A DNA stretch of 64,000 bases from a virus, in the IMG/VR virus record IMGVR_UViG_3300047444_000299, positions 119,071 to 183,070 of that record, one strand, 5' to 3'. The notes under the pieces are model-generated. The model searched no databases. It was not told where the DNA came from and saw only the letters and a program-made list of their open reading frames with translations. This document shows, in pieces, positions 29,055 through 37,225 of the stretch (positions within the stretch are counted from its first letter, which is position 1; each line of letters begins with the position of its first letter). The translations under genes were made by a program, and so were the position numbers.

Positions 29055-30765
29055 GTCTGGTCTGGTTAATGTGTTGGGCGATTTAGCCCACGCATTACAA
29101 AACCAGAGACTGGATGAGAAACAAGCTAGGAGAGCCGACAAAGCCATCCTAGAGGAATTAAAACGAAACAGTAGATACGCCAAGAAGTCGGTGCTTAATC
29201 GTGCTGGTGGCGTTGCTAAGCGGGCAGCCGGGGGTGCATTAGGCGCTGTCGGTAAGGCAGCCGGTGGGTTTGTCGCCAAAGAGATTGGGAGTATCCCAAT
29301 TGCCGGGGCGATATTCAAAATCCTTGGTAAGAAAATGGGGAATGCAAGCCTCGAACGGAAACAATATAAAAAGACTTTAGTTGTTCGCCGGAAACTTGAA
29401 ATCAAAGAAATGGAGCGGATGGAAAGAATTCGCGCCAAACTTACTGAGAAACAAGAAAAGGCCGCTGAAAGATTAGGACCAGCCAATAAAAAGAACGATG
29501 GACAAGAGGAACATGGTGGGGATGGCTCCCCGGCACGTAAATCTGGCGGTGGGATGTCCGTAGCGGTTGAGAAGCTAACCGAAGCTGCAATGCATATGCA
29601 GGCAACTTCTATCTCGATGACCCCCGCAATTCAAACCTTCCATGAAACTGTCGAAAAGATGGCGGAAGTTGTCGATGCGATGCACGATCAGAAATCAAAT
29701 GATCCGGGGAAAGTTCGCGATGCAAAATTGCTTGAATACCTTCATGGCATTGATTACCTGACCCAAGAAAATGCTGCAATTGCTGAAAACTCACTTGAAC
29801 TAAACAAGTCTGTTGCGAAAGACATTGGTAATATCAAATGGCACACTGCTAGACAGAATGGCACAGTTGGTAGAATTGAGAAACTTATTCAACAGAAAGA
29901 AAGTGGTGGGGATAACAAGTTAACCGAAGTTATGGCGAAAGACATTGGCAATATCAAATGGCATGTCGCTAGACTTAATGGTTCTTCCGGTAGAAGCGAG
30001 AAATTACTTGCCGCAGCAGCAGCCGACCGGATTAAAGAACTGGCAAACCAAGATGCCATGATCAAATTGCAGAAAGAACAATTAGATGCCCAAGAGGAAT
30101 CGATGGTTATGTCTATGGCAGGTTCCGCAGCCTCGGCGGTTGGCTCCGCAGTATCTGGACTTGGATCGGCGGCTATGGCGGTTGGTGGGGCGGCGGTAGT
30201 TGGCGGTACAGCAATTGCGGGAACTATTGCGGCGGCATTGCCCGAGATTTTAGCCGGGGCAGCAATTGTTACGGCGGTTGGTGCGTTAGCGTATGGGGTA
30301 TATAAAGCGGTATCGGCCAGTAGTTGGTTTAGCGGCAATAGTCAACCCAAAACCCTTAATGGGGCAGACCCGGACGAAAATCTGAAAGCTGCGAATGGTG
30401 TTGCTGCGCAAAACGGTACTCAGGATGACCCATCATACAAAACGCCGGAACAAATCGAATATGCGAAGCAGAATGGTCGTTACGCTGACAAGGCTATGTA
30501 TATGGCGGCAGACCCAGCCAAACCGGGTTCATTCAAAGCATCATCTGAAATGTACCCTTGGGAACATGATCGAATGATGTCGCAACAGGAAACCGGGCAG
30601 ATCGGGGCAAAATCAGCGGAAGTTGCGGAAGCATCCGGTACGTTGAATCGTGCTGCGAATGGGAACGTAACCAGTGTGAGTAACAACCATAGCCAAACCA
30701 CGAATGTTCAAACCTCGCCATTGTCAACCAGTTCTCCAACAACACCCGGCACCCCAACAAAGTGA
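29035..30765 (+). CDS. 29: Tail length tape measure protein gp29
   Basis: 576 aa, close to T4 gp29 (590). Helical and charged N-terminus, Gly/Ala-rich hydrophobic stretch at residues about 360-430 (AMAVGGAAVVGGTAIAGTIA), and Asn/Thr/Pro-rich C-terminus. An internal duplication is visible: AKDIGNIKWHTARQNG and AKDIGNIKWHVARLNG about 40 residues apart (near 262 and 302). It extends through the tube lumen and sets tail length. Follows hub genes, as in T4. Confidence 0.85.
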   Translation: MADNDNESGLVNVLGDLAHALQNQRLDEKQARRADKAILEELKRNSRYAKKSVLNRAGGVAKRAAGGALGAVGKAAGGFVAKEIGSIPIAGAIFKILGKKMGNASLERKQYKKTLVVRRKLEIKEMERMERIRAKLTEKQEKAAERLGPANKKNDGQEEHGGDGSPARKSGGGMSVAVEKLTEAAMHMQATSISMTPAIQTFHETVEKMAEVVDAMHDQKSNDPGKVRDAKLLEYLHGIDYLTQENAAIAENSLELNKSVAKDIGNIKWHTARQNGTVGRIEKLIQQKESGGDNKLTEVMAKDIGNIKWHVARLNGSSGRSEKLLAAAAADRIKELANQDAMIKLQKEQLDAQEESMVMSMAGSAASAVGSAVSGLGSAAMAVGGAAVVGGTAIAGTIAAALPEILAGAAIVTAVGALAYGVYKAVSASSWFSGNSQPKTLNGADPDENLKAANGVAAQNGTQDDPSYKTPEQIEYAKQNGRYADKAMYMAADPAKPGSFKASSEMYPWEHDRMMSQQETGQIGAKSAEVAEASGTLNRAANGNVTSVSNNHSQTTNVQTSPLSTSSPTTPGTPTK

Positions 30766-30772
30766 GTAAACG

Positions 30773-31294
30773 ATGACAACTCGTCCTAGCATGATTCAAA
30801 ACACTTTGTCAAGCACAAACCACAAATTTGTGCTTCACAAGGCCGACACAAAAATATTTAACTGGCAAGTGCAAAAATTCGATTTGCCTGATATAAATAT
30901 CAGTACGGCCAAAGCAACATCGAGTCCGAAAGTGGGATCGTGGAACATCGCAGGTACAGCTATCAATTACGATAGACTCAGGATAGAATTCCTTTTGGAT
31001 GAAGACCTTGAGGCTTGGGTAGAGATAAAGCAGTGGATCAAAGAAATCGTTGATCCATACGCCAATCAACCCACGAACCTGTACAACCAAGCTGAAAGCA
31101 CCGCTGCGATCCACATCATGACAAACAACCATAGCCCTACCGGGAAGGTGTTTACGTTCAACAGGCTGTACCCTGTACGCCTTAGCGGTCCATCATATGA
31201 TGTAACCGTTACAGACCCATCACCGTTGACGTGTGTGGTTGAATTCATGTACGATACCTACGATCTTGAAATCGCGATTGGATCGACAATTTAA
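30773..31294 (+). CDS. Tail-tube-fold protein, paralogue of tube/initiator proteins
   Basis: 173 aa. The alternation of beta strands and the single helix, with FNWQVQKFDLPDINIS near the N-terminus, IEFLLDEDLEAWVEIKQWIK in the middle and FNRLYPVRLSGPSYDVTVTD near the end, is that of gp19/gp54 tube-fold proteins. It closes the plus-strand tail unit and precedes an early promoter. Whether it is a tube terminator, a hub part or a second tube protein cannot be decided here. Confidence 0.75.
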   Translation: MTTRPSMIQNTLSSTNHKFVLHKADTKIFNWQVQKFDLPDINISTAKATSSPKVGSWNIAGTAINYDRLRIEFLLDEDLEAWVEIKQWIKEIVDPYANQPTNLYNQAESTAAIHIMTNNHSPTGKVFTFNRLYPVRLSGPSYDVTVTDPSPLTCVVEFMYDTYDLEIAIGSTI

Positions 31295-31307
31295 ATTTAT
31301 CAATTCT

Positions 31308-31338
31308 GTTTAGGTATGGGTCGGTTATGTGGTATAAC
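31308..31338 (+). promoter_or_regulatory. Early promoter P1
   Basis: GTTTAG at 31308, TATAAC at 31333 preceded by TGTGG; 19 nt between the boxes (the other members have 18). Confidence 0.75.
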
Positions 31339-32082
31339 TGATCCATATGAATTGATTCCCTTTCGAGGGACGTGTCCGGGGCGGTAACCCGGTTCACGTA
31401 CTACCGACCACAAATGATTAAATCTTACCCTTTACCGGGCAGTCCATCCACTTTCGACCTGTAGTGAATGCAAACTGTAGAAGAACACGGCAACAGCGGG
31501 ATGTGTGATACCGCTGACAATTCCTGCATCAATTCCAAAAGGTGACTATAATGCGCTGGATGTGGAAGATGCAAGCTAATGCTGTGTAAAAGGTCATTCC
31601 GATAAAATTGGAGTTGGGTGATCATCAGCCTCTAGCTGGAAGCCTAAACAATTTCATTCTCCTTTAGGATGACAGCTCTGTGAAACAGATACAACTGTCC
31701 CTGCCTCAAGATTGGTCATGCCCGATTTGATGCAGTTCCGTAGCGTTGAGAACAGATATAAGAGCCGATAGCGTTACCCCGGCCCCCAAAAATGGGAATC
31801 TGGCATGATTATGTACGATGACGAATAGTCAAATTCGTTTTACGTTTTTCTCCTGTTTAGGAGAATTACGCCTCCAACAAACGTCAATACTTCTAAAGCT
31901 CTTAGAAGCTTCTAGATAACCCTTCGGGTTGATTGTTCCTGCGTCACAATCAATACCATTATCATAGAATCAATAGATTAGCATCGCAGATGCTGGCCGT
32001 AGGCCCAACAGAACCCTTCCAAAAATCATTGTTAAATACTTCTATACAGGTTCGCATGAACCATCTAGGAGTTTTAAAACCA
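31339..32082 (+). other. 744-bp leader without convincing ORFs, many hairpins
   Basis: Lies between promoter P1 and the gp1 gene. Short inverted repeats are frequent: CCCTTTCGAGGG, a CTCC/GGAG hairpin at 31851-31864, AACCCTTCGGGTT near 31918, and GGCCGTAGGCC near 31995. No tRNA is recognisable. It may be a structured untranslated RNA or several small RNAs. The ORFs present lack ribosome sites and overlap these hairpins. Confidence 0.5.
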
Positions 32083-32742
32083 ATGAACATCTATACCCTA
32101 TCAGCCAAAGCCCGTTGTGGCAAAGACACGGCTGCATCCCATCTATTGAAAACCATTCCCAATTCCGTTTCATATGCTTTAGCCGCTGGATTCAAAGAAT
32201 CTATGGCAAAACATTTTTCTGAGTACATGTCAAGAGCTGATGTGTTCGGTGATGGCGTTGATCGAAATAATTTCATCATTTACATTGACTCTACCGATTT
32301 TGAAGAAGCCACCTATAAGGTTTTCGCTGATTTCGGATATGATCTAAATAAATACCCACAAATTGATCTAACCCGGTACGACTTCAACGGATGGACCATT
32401 CGCAGATTGATGCAAGTCATCGGAACAGATATCGGAGTCAATTTAATCGATTCTCACATCTGGTTGAAAGAATTTGAATCGGATCTGTTTAGGTTGAAGC
32501 TAATCTATGATAATGTAGTCGTAACAGATTGCAGACAGCCCCATGAAATAGAATTCCTGCGTGGCTTGAACAGTACGATCATTCACATCCAGCGAAAAAC
32601 CGGTTTGAGTGATTCCCATATCACCGAACGCGGCCTTGAGCCATTGGAAGGTGAATTCATCATCGACAACAATAGCACCCTGAAAGCGCTCTATGAGCAA
32701 CTGGACTGGGTTGTCAAGACAGTGGATATTGAAACAGAATGA
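32083..32742 (+). CDS. 1: Deoxynucleoside monophosphate kinase (gp1)
   Basis: 219 aa (T4 241). P-loop SAKARCGKDTAASHL at residues 7-21; conserved WTIRRLMQVIGTDIGVN, TDCRQPHEIEFLRGLN and SHITERGLEPLEG match T4 gp1. It phosphorylates dTMP, dGMP and modified dCMP to feed DNA synthesis. The start chosen is the ATG after TAGGAG; upstream in-frame codons look non-coding. In T4 gene 1 also lies near genes 2-4. Confidence 0.93.
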   Translation: MNIYTLSAKARCGKDTAASHLLKTIPNSVSYALAAGFKESMAKHFSEYMSRADVFGDGVDRNNFIIYIDSTDFEEATYKVFADFGYDLNKYPQIDLTRYDFNGWTIRRLMQVIGTDIGVNLIDSHIWLKEFESDLFRLKLIYDNVVVTDCRQPHEIEFLRGLNSTIIHIQRKTGLSDSHITERGLEPLEGEFIIDNNSTLKALYEQLDWVVKTVDIETE

Positions 32743-32921
32743 TACGTTGGCTACAGGAATATCAGCTACGTCGCCTCGAAAATCGATTGGTTGACGTAGC
32801 AATGGCGGATAGATTTGATACAAAGAGTCAAATCTATGCGGATGTCATCAAAGCGGACATACTCGCTTTGCGTAAAAAACTCGGGTATGAAAACCCGAAT
32901 TCAACAATCTGGAAAGCATAA
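32739..32921 (+). CDS. Small hypothetical protein
   Basis: 60 aa, mostly helical and charged (IRWLQEYQLRRLENRLVDVA). It overlaps the gp1 stop by 4 bp (ATGA), so it is coupled to gp1. No family recognised. Confidence 0.65.
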   Translation: MIRWLQEYQLRRLENRLVDVAMADRFDTKSQIYADVIKADILALRKKLGYENPNSTIWKA

Positions 32922-32965
32922 TGAAGAATTCTAAAGAATCGATCTAGGGATCGAATAAGGAAGCG

Positions 32966-33490
32966 GTGAATAGCATGGCAGTACAGAAACAGCCCCAAAC
33001 CTATACCCTGAAAGAACTGGATGTACAGGAAGTGATTGATGCAATTCAAGCTTCCAGCCAGTCTACCCGCATCTATGTGGGGGCCGACTCCAAGCGAGTG
33101 AAGAACAAGGTTGTCTACGTTACTGTCGTTTGCTTGCACTTTGATGGAAATCATGGTGGTCGAGTCTTTAAAAAGATCGAAGTCGAGCCTTGGTATGGAA
33201 ACATCAAAGGCCGACTGATGAACGAGGTCTACAAAGCAGTTGAAATGGCTTACCACCTTGTTGACCACCTCGAAGGGCGCCCATTTGAAATCCATCTGGA
33301 TCTAAACCCTGACCAAGCACACAAATCCAACTGCGCTGTAAAAGAAGCGGTTGGGTATGTCATGGGTACATTCGGATTCAAACCGAAACTGAAACCAGAG
33401 GCATGGTGCGGATCGACTGTAGCTGACCGGGACACCCTGAAAGCTGGCAAGCGATTTAAAGTTGGAAAAAGGGTTGCAGAACCTGCCTGA
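32966..33490 (+). CDS. DUF458/YkuK-type RNase H-like protein
   Basis: 174 aa. It has RIYVGADSKRVKNKVVYVTV near residue 35 and PFEIHLDLNPDQAHKSNC then AVKEAVGYVMGTFGFK, the pattern of the DUF458 (YkuK) family with a predicted RNase H fold and acidic active-site residues. Function unknown; a nuclease is likely. Start: GTG 32966 lies 4 bp behind AAGGA, ATG 32975 is the alternative. The stop is followed by a 16-bp hairpin. Confidence 0.75.
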   Translation: MNSMAVQKQPQTYTLKELDVQEVIDAIQASSQSTRIYVGADSKRVKNKVVYVTVVCLHFDGNHGGRVFKKIEVEPWYGNIKGRLMNEVYKAVEMAYHLVDHLEGRPFEIHLDLNPDQAHKSNCAVKEAVGYVMGTFGFKPKLKPEAWCGSTVADRDTLKAGKRFKVGKRVAEPA

Positions 33491-33492
33491 TG

Positions 33493-33535
33493 TTGATAAC
33501 CTACGCATATCGAAACAGAATGCGTAGGTTATCAA
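33493..33535. repeat. Perfect 16-bp inverted repeat between two genes
   Basis: Arms TTGATAACCTACGCAT and ATGCGTAGGTTATCAA with 11-nt loop ATCGAAACAGA, ending one base before the ATG of the next gene. No T run follows. The loop contains the TCGAAACAG motif seen in early promoters. Confidence 0.9.
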
Positions 33536-33536
33536 A

Positions 33537-33992
33537 ATGAAATTGAAATCCGCTGATGGCGTTGTAGTTGATATTCCGGTATCCCATTTGAAGCAGCATA
33601 GCGATGTGCTGGAACATCTGGGGCTGGTTATCAGCGGCATCACCACTGGAAATCAATCCGTCATCAAAGAAGAAATTGATATGGGCCGGGTCATTGGCAC
33701 AACCGATTGTGTAAAGACAGATCGATTTGATGATATTGTCTATGCGCAGCGTGAGGGTCGGCCTTGGACTACTCGATTCGTTCTGGATCGGGAACCGGAA
33801 CCTTGCAGCCACATCACGGTTGTGATGAAGCGCAACGGTGATCAGTATAAATTGCTGACTGCCTATATCGGTCGTATGGCCGAAAAGGAACCTGATGACC
33901 TGTCGATTCGTGATAACCACGAATACATGCGGGCAAAACATTACTGGGATTCCCATGCATTGGTCTGGGGTCGTCAAGAGGTTGTATCATAA
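33537..33992 (+). CDS. Hypothetical protein behind a long hairpin
   Basis: 151 aa, no membrane segment. Its middle part SHITVVMKRNGDQYKLLTAY then IGRMAEKEPDDL looks like a folded alpha/beta domain, but no family is recognised. Its ATG follows directly on the 33493-33535 hairpin and lacks a Shine-Dalgarno site, so translation may depend on ribosomes arriving from the upstream gene or on RNA processing. The stop overlaps the next start (TAATG). Confidence 0.7.
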   Translation: MKLKSADGVVVDIPVSHLKQHSDVLEHLGLVISGITTGNQSVIKEEIDMGRVIGTTDCVKTDRFDDIVYAQREGRPWTTRFVLDREPEPCSHITVVMKRNGDQYKLLTAYIGRMAEKEPDDLSIRDNHEYMRAKHYWDSHALVWGRQEVVS

Positions 33993-34195
33993 TGGTCTAC
34001 ACAAGTGCTGGTGGTGAATGGTTCACCCAATCTGAAATTGATGGATTGGCTCAGGGATACGCCCAAGGTCGTCTATCAGAGTGGATGTTGCTTGATGCAC
34101 TGGATGATGACGACAAGCTGGTACAAGCCGTCAAAGAGCGTTCCAAGCAGCTTGATGCTGTAGATACCGGCGAACCTGTTACGGGTTTGATCTAA
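33992..34195 (+). CDS. Small hypothetical protein
   Basis: 67 aa, acidic (LLDALDDDDKLVQAVKERS). Start overlaps the previous stop by one base. Ends just before the tRNA-Met gene. No family recognised. Confidence 0.65.
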   Translation: MVYTSAGGEWFTQSEIDGLAQGYAQGRLSEWMLLDALDDDDKLVQAVKERSKQLDAVDTGEPVTGLI

Positions 34196-34203
34196 TTATA
34201 AAC

Positions 34204-34279
34204 GCATCGGTAGCTTATTGGTAAAGCGGCGTGGCTCATAACCGTGAGGATTGGGGTTCGATTCCCTTCCGATGCACCA
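34204..34279 (+). tRNA. tRNA-Met (CAT)
   Basis: Acceptor GCATCGG/CCGATGC, anticodon loop CTCATAA, encoded CCA. Could be elongator Met or Ile2 (lysidine). Confidence 0.85.
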
Positions 34280-34296
34280 TTTTTCGTGAGAATTTT

Positions 34297-34509
34297 ATGT
34301 CAATTCTTCATTGCAAGCATGGCGACAAAATCAGATTCACGGGTAACGGTGGTTATGAATCTGATAAATTCCGTGCAGACAAATACCTGACCGTGGATGA
34401 AATTTATACCTTGGATATCATCGACATGGGTGATTACTTTTCCGATGTGTATCTGGTAGAAGTGCCGCACATCGATTTCAACACTTGCATGTTCGAGATT
34501 GTAGAATGA
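34297..34509 (+). CDS. Small SH3-like hypothetical protein, paralogue A
   Basis: 70 aa. GDKIRFTGNGGYESDKFRA and a C-terminal CMFEIVE resemble the next gene (GSKVKFIGQFG ... MFEPVE), so the two are tandem duplicates of a small beta-barrel protein. Start is the ATG after GTGAG behind the tRNA. Stop overlaps next start by 4 bp. Confidence 0.7.
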   Translation: MSILHCKHGDKIRFTGNGGYESDKFRADKYLTVDEIYTLDIIDMGDYFSDVYLVEVPHIDFNTCMFEIVE

Positions 34510-34739
34510 ATACCCCAATCGTGGCAGGTTCCAAAGTAAAATTCATTGGTCAATTCGGCCATGCCGGGGAAATCGCGGAAGGCTATCGACTGTTGAAAGC
34601 CGATACCGAATACACCGTGAACTATGTTCATACCCCGAACCCATTCAACACATTTCTGTTTCTGGACGGTGTACCGGGGCATGGTTTCAATATGGTGATG
34701 TTCGAACCGGTGGAGGTTGTTGAATGCATTTCCCACTGA
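34506..34739 (+). CDS. Small SH3-like hypothetical protein, paralogue B
   Basis: 77 aa from the ATGA overlap at 34506. Related to its upstream neighbour in spacing of GSKVKF, YTVNYVH and MFEPVEVVE segments. No function recognised. The next tiny gene starts inside its 3' end behind a strong GGAGG. Confidence 0.7.
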   Translation: MNTPIVAGSKVKFIGQFGHAGEIAEGYRLLKADTEYTVNYVHTPNPFNTFLFLDGVPGHGFNMVMFEPVEVVECISH

Positions 34740-34858
34740 TGTGTCGCTTGTTCGGGCACAAGTTCATCTTGCGGATGGAATTCATGGGCACTTGCACTGG
34801 TCGTGTGGAATTCCATAAATTTGATCGCTGCCTTCGCTGCGGGTATCTACCAGAATGA
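34724..34858 (+). CDS. 44-aa Cys/His protein (DUF1660-like)
   Basis: MHFPLMCRLFGHKFILR at the start and FDRCLRCGYLPE at the end: the CRLFGHK...CxRCG pattern is that of small DUF1660-type phage proteins, likely a single zinc-binding unit. GGAGG lies 7 bp before the ATG, which overlaps the previous gene. Too short to be reported by most gene finders. Confidence 0.7.
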   Translation: MHFPLMCRLFGHKFILRMEFMGTCTGRVEFHKFDRCLRCGYLPE

Positions 34859-35010
34859 AATCCAAAAAGATTTCCCAGCAAGAGCGTAACCGCCGAAACC
34901 TGCAATCCCTGAATAGCAAGGGGAATGTTCGGTACGATCTTGACGGCAATTTAATCAAATTCCACTACAACAAATCCAATAAGGGTTATCGGGTGGAACA
35001 TGAAAATTGA
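34855..35010 (+). CDS. 51-aa basic hypothetical protein
   Basis: Begins at an ATGA overlap with the previous stop; sequence starts MKSKKISQQERNRRNLQSL. Coupled into the chain of tiny genes 34.3-36.0 kb. No family recognised. Confidence 0.55.
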   Translation: MKSKKISQQERNRRNLQSLNSKGNVRYDLDGNLIKFHYNKSNKGYRVEHEN

Positions 35011-35176
35011 TGGAAAACATCCGGTCAGGCAGCAATGCCGGGATCAAATCCGTCATGTGAAATTACACGGTTCGATTACGCTAACAGAAGCTGAGTTCTG
35101 CGCGATGATTGCAAAAATCGAACAAATTGTCCCCAAGAAAAGGCAACATACATCCTCATGGAAAGGCAATCGTTAG
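35000..35176 (+). CDS. 58-aa hypothetical protein, TAG stop
   Basis: ATG at 35000 behind GGTGG, inside the end of the previous gene; helical segment SITLTEAEFCAMIAKIEQIV. Ends with TAG, a stop codon used by only a few genes of this window. Overlaps the next gene by 19 bp. Confidence 0.55.
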   Translation: MKIDGKHPVRQQCRDQIRHVKLHGSITLTEAEFCAMIAKIEQIVPKKRQHTSSWKGNR

Positions 35177-35400
35177 AAAAGATGCACACCCGCCAATTGA
35201 TTGATAAACTGCGCAGCACCCGTGCCAGTATGACTTTGATCAATGGTCTGTATGGCGAACCAACCCCAGAACAGCGGGAAGCTGTTGAAGCCGATGTGAA
35301 TTTGATTAAATCGGTTCTGGCTACCCGTGAACATGTACCGGGTAAGGCCGAAGCGAAACAGATTCGCCAGTACAAACAACACCGGAAGCAAACTCGATGA
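35158..35400 (+). CDS. 80-aa helical hypothetical protein
   Basis: Charged and helical throughout (MHTRQLIDKLRSTRASMTLI ... QREAVEADVNLIKSVL). Overlaps genes on both sides by a few bases. No family recognised. Confidence 0.65.
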   Translation: MERQSLEKMHTRQLIDKLRSTRASMTLINGLYGEPTPEQREAVEADVNLIKSVLATREHVPGKAEAKQIRQYKQHRKQTR

Positions 35401-35546
35401 AGAACAAACCAGAAATCGTTGTGCAGAAACGCCAAGAGCGAACTGTGGTGGAACCAGTCGGACAGAAATGTAGCTGTGGGAAACGCCCGGTTCACAAGTG
35501 TGTCAAGGAATCTGGCACCGGTCACGGTAAGATGTGTTTCGTATGA
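35397..35546 (+). CDS. 49-aa Cys-containing hypothetical protein
   Basis: ATGA overlap with the previous gene. Contains KCSCGKRPVHKC, a possible metal-binding knuckle, and a final Cys. No family recognised. Confidence 0.6.
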   Translation: MKNKPEIVVQKRQERTVVEPVGQKCSCGKRPVHKCVKESGTGHGKMCFV

Positions 35547-35749
35547 GCCTGATCAAAGCAAGCTCTGTGGTCACCAAGACCACCACCGCATCCCTCAATG
35601 CCGAAGACATCAAGAAATTGATCGCGGCTGATCTGGGGGTTGAACCTCGATGTGTTTCGTTGACGTTCAAATTACAATCCGATGAATGGGATGGCCCCGG
35701 CCATTCAACCCATTCATTCAGTTCAATCGAAGTCAAGGTAGTAGAATGA
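35543..35749 (+). CDS. 68-aa hypothetical protein
   Basis: ATGA overlap start (MSLIKASSVVTKTTTASL). Alternating pattern EPRCVSLTFKLQSDEWDG suggests a small beta/alpha domain. Coupled to the lipoprotein gene that follows. Confidence 0.6.
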   Translation: MSLIKASSVVTKTTTASLNAEDIKKLIAADLGVEPRCVSLTFKLQSDEWDGPGHSTHSFSSIEVKVVE

Positions 35750-35985
35750 AAACAAGAATTGCAATGATCTGCCTTATGGCAATCGCATTGGTCGGTTGTG
35801 ATGCGGATGGGACAAGTGCGGCTGGTCGCTATGCTACCACCTTGAATAGCACTGCCGGGTATCTGAATGCGAAAGATGTCGGGCGTGGATACGTGATGTA
35901 TCAAATTGATAATGGCGCGGTGACATGCCGAGAGCATGTACGTCGTTCCGAACTGACCTGTTGGTTAAACGCTCACGGTGGATAA
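35746..35985 (+). CDS. Small predicted lipoprotein
   Basis: 79 aa from the ATGA overlap. The N-terminus MKTRIAMICLMAIALVGCDA is a lipoprotein signal with lipobox LVGC, cleavage before Cys18; the mature part has two further Cys. Asp at +2 would favour inner-membrane retention in enterobacteria. It might act in superinfection exclusion or envelope effects, but this is speculative; it is not Pro-rich like spanins. Confidence 0.7.
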   Translation: MKTRIAMICLMAIALVGCDADGTSAAGRYATTLNSTAGYLNAKDVGRGYVMYQIDNGAVTCREHVRRSELTCWLNAHGG

Positions 35986-36059
35986 TTTGATCAAATTCAT
36001 TTACGACAACTATTCTCGATTTTGAAGTTCAATCCCGAACTTCTCAAGAGAGAATACGC

Positions 36060-36431
36060 ATGTCAAGAACAACACGTCGCGGTAAACCAAGCCGCCAATA
36101 CCATCGTTACATCGGGTTGGGTGTAATCTGTCACGAAAACCGTAAGTGGTACTCCTACTGGTCGATGCCACATCACCAAGGACATCTGTACTGGAAAGAC
36201 GGCGCAGACGATCAGACCACCTACGAAGAATACACCGCTCTGGAAATCCGCAAGTACCACATGGATTACAGACCACGTAGCAAATGCCCCGGCTATTACC
36301 ACCGTGTTGATACGCTTCGCCAGAAACGTCAACATAAAGCGGCACTGGGTCAGGCAATGCGTACCGGTGATTTCGATGTCGTTTTGGAGTCGTACACCAA
36401 CGAAGCCAAGCGTATGTGGGAATGGTACTGA
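36060..36431 (+). CDS. Basic aromatic hypothetical protein
   Basis: 123 aa, rich in Arg/Lys/His/Tyr (MSRTTRRGKPSRQYHRYIG; KWYSYWSMPHHQGHLYWKDG). Possibly nucleic-acid binding on composition alone. Separated from the upstream chain by 74 bp with AGAG as ribosome site. Followed by promoter P2. Confidence 0.65.
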   Translation: MSRTTRRGKPSRQYHRYIGLGVICHENRKWYSYWSMPHHQGHLYWKDGADDQTTYEEYTALEIRKYHMDYRPRSKCPGYYHRVDTLRQKRQHKAALGQAMRTGDFDVVLESYTNEAKRMWEWY

Positions 36432-36459
36432 AAAATATTTTTCAAAATTTTTGCATTTT

Positions 36460-36489
36460 GTTTAGATTTTGAGAAATTTGTGGTATAAA
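36460..36489 (+). promoter_or_regulatory. Early promoter P2
   Basis: GTTTAG, 18 nt, TATAAA preceded by TGTGG. The -10 box also completes TATAAATA, so late use is conceivable. Drives tRNA-Trp and the HNH gene. Confidence 0.75.
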
Positions 36490-36585
36490 TAGAAGTACAG
36501 AAGCAGGAATTGTTGTCTTCGGACTCCCCCAGCTTCGACACCGGCCCTGTCAGGAATGACATATTATCAATCGTGGCCGGTCTTT

Positions 36586-36659
36586 AGGTTAGTAGTGTAA
36601 TGGCAACACCAGTGATTCCAAATCACTTATTCGCGGTTCGAGTCCGTGCTAACCTGCCA
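36586..36659 (+). tRNA. tRNA-Trp (CCA)
   Basis: Acceptor AGGTTAG/CTAACCT, anticodon loop TTCCAAA, discriminator G, encoded CCA. Confidence 0.9.
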
Positions 36660-36671
36660 ACTAAATAGTAC

Positions 36672-37136
36672 ATGAATAAAATTTATGTACTTCCCGACGA
36701 TCAGTTTCTAACACTGGTCGCGTCTTGCACCTCATACACTGAGGTTCTTCAAAAGCTTGGACTATCTCCCCGTGGTGGTACAAGCTCCAAGCTTTTGAAG
36801 AAACGCCTAATCGAACTAAAATGTTCGACATCCCATTTCAAACCCCAACATGCAAACGCCCAAGCGAAAGCACAGCCGCTATCCACTATTCTTGTGGAGA
36901 ATTCCGCGTACACGAATATCAATCGTATGAAAATTCGAATCATCCGCGATGGTTTGATGCAATACGAATGTACTGAATGTGGTCTTGGCCCAGAATGGAA
37001 CGGGAAACCTATCACTCTGCAATTGGATCATATCAACGGTATCCATGACGACCACCGGTTGACTAACCTTCGGTTCCTGTGTCCTAATTGCCATTCCCAG
37101 ACCGATAGCTTTGCCGGTCGCAACAAACCAAAATAA
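36672..37136 (+). CDS. HNH endonuclease, homing type
   Basis: 154 aa. The N-terminal helical part (TSYTEVLQKLGLSPRGG) looks like a DNA-binding element; the C-terminus has the HNH core ECTECG...LQLDHINGIHDDHR followed by NLRFLCPNCHSQT. Free-standing HNH genes of this form sit in intergenic regions of T4-like phages and promote their own spread. Located between tRNA-Trp and promoter P3. Confidence 0.9.
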   Translation: MNKIYVLPDDQFLTLVASCTSYTEVLQKLGLSPRGGTSSKLLKKRLIELKCSTSHFKPQHANAQAKAQPLSTILVENSAYTNINRMKIRIIRDGLMQYECTECGLGPEWNGKPITLQLDHINGIHDDHRLTNLRFLCPNCHSQTDSFAGRNKPK

Positions 37137-37148
37137 ATTTGAAAAAGT

Positions 37149-37178
37149 GTTTAGAATCTGTTTCGATCATGGTATGCT
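37149..37178 (+). promoter_or_regulatory. Early promoter P3 with flanking inverted repeat
   Basis: GTTTAG, 18 nt, TATGCT. An 11-bp inverted repeat (TCTGTTTCGAT at 37157, ATCGAAACAGA at 37185) brackets the -10 box and looks like an operator. Drives the Ro-like gene. Confidence 0.75.
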
Positions 37179-37225
37179 TTGCACATCGAAACAGAATATA
37201 TTGAATCCATTGTGAGGAATTTGTA

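Noticed and set aside
32487-32516. GTTTAG plus 18 nt plus TAATGT inside gp1
   Set aside because: Matches the early promoter spacing, but it is within coding sequence and lacks the TGG before the -10; treated as chance.
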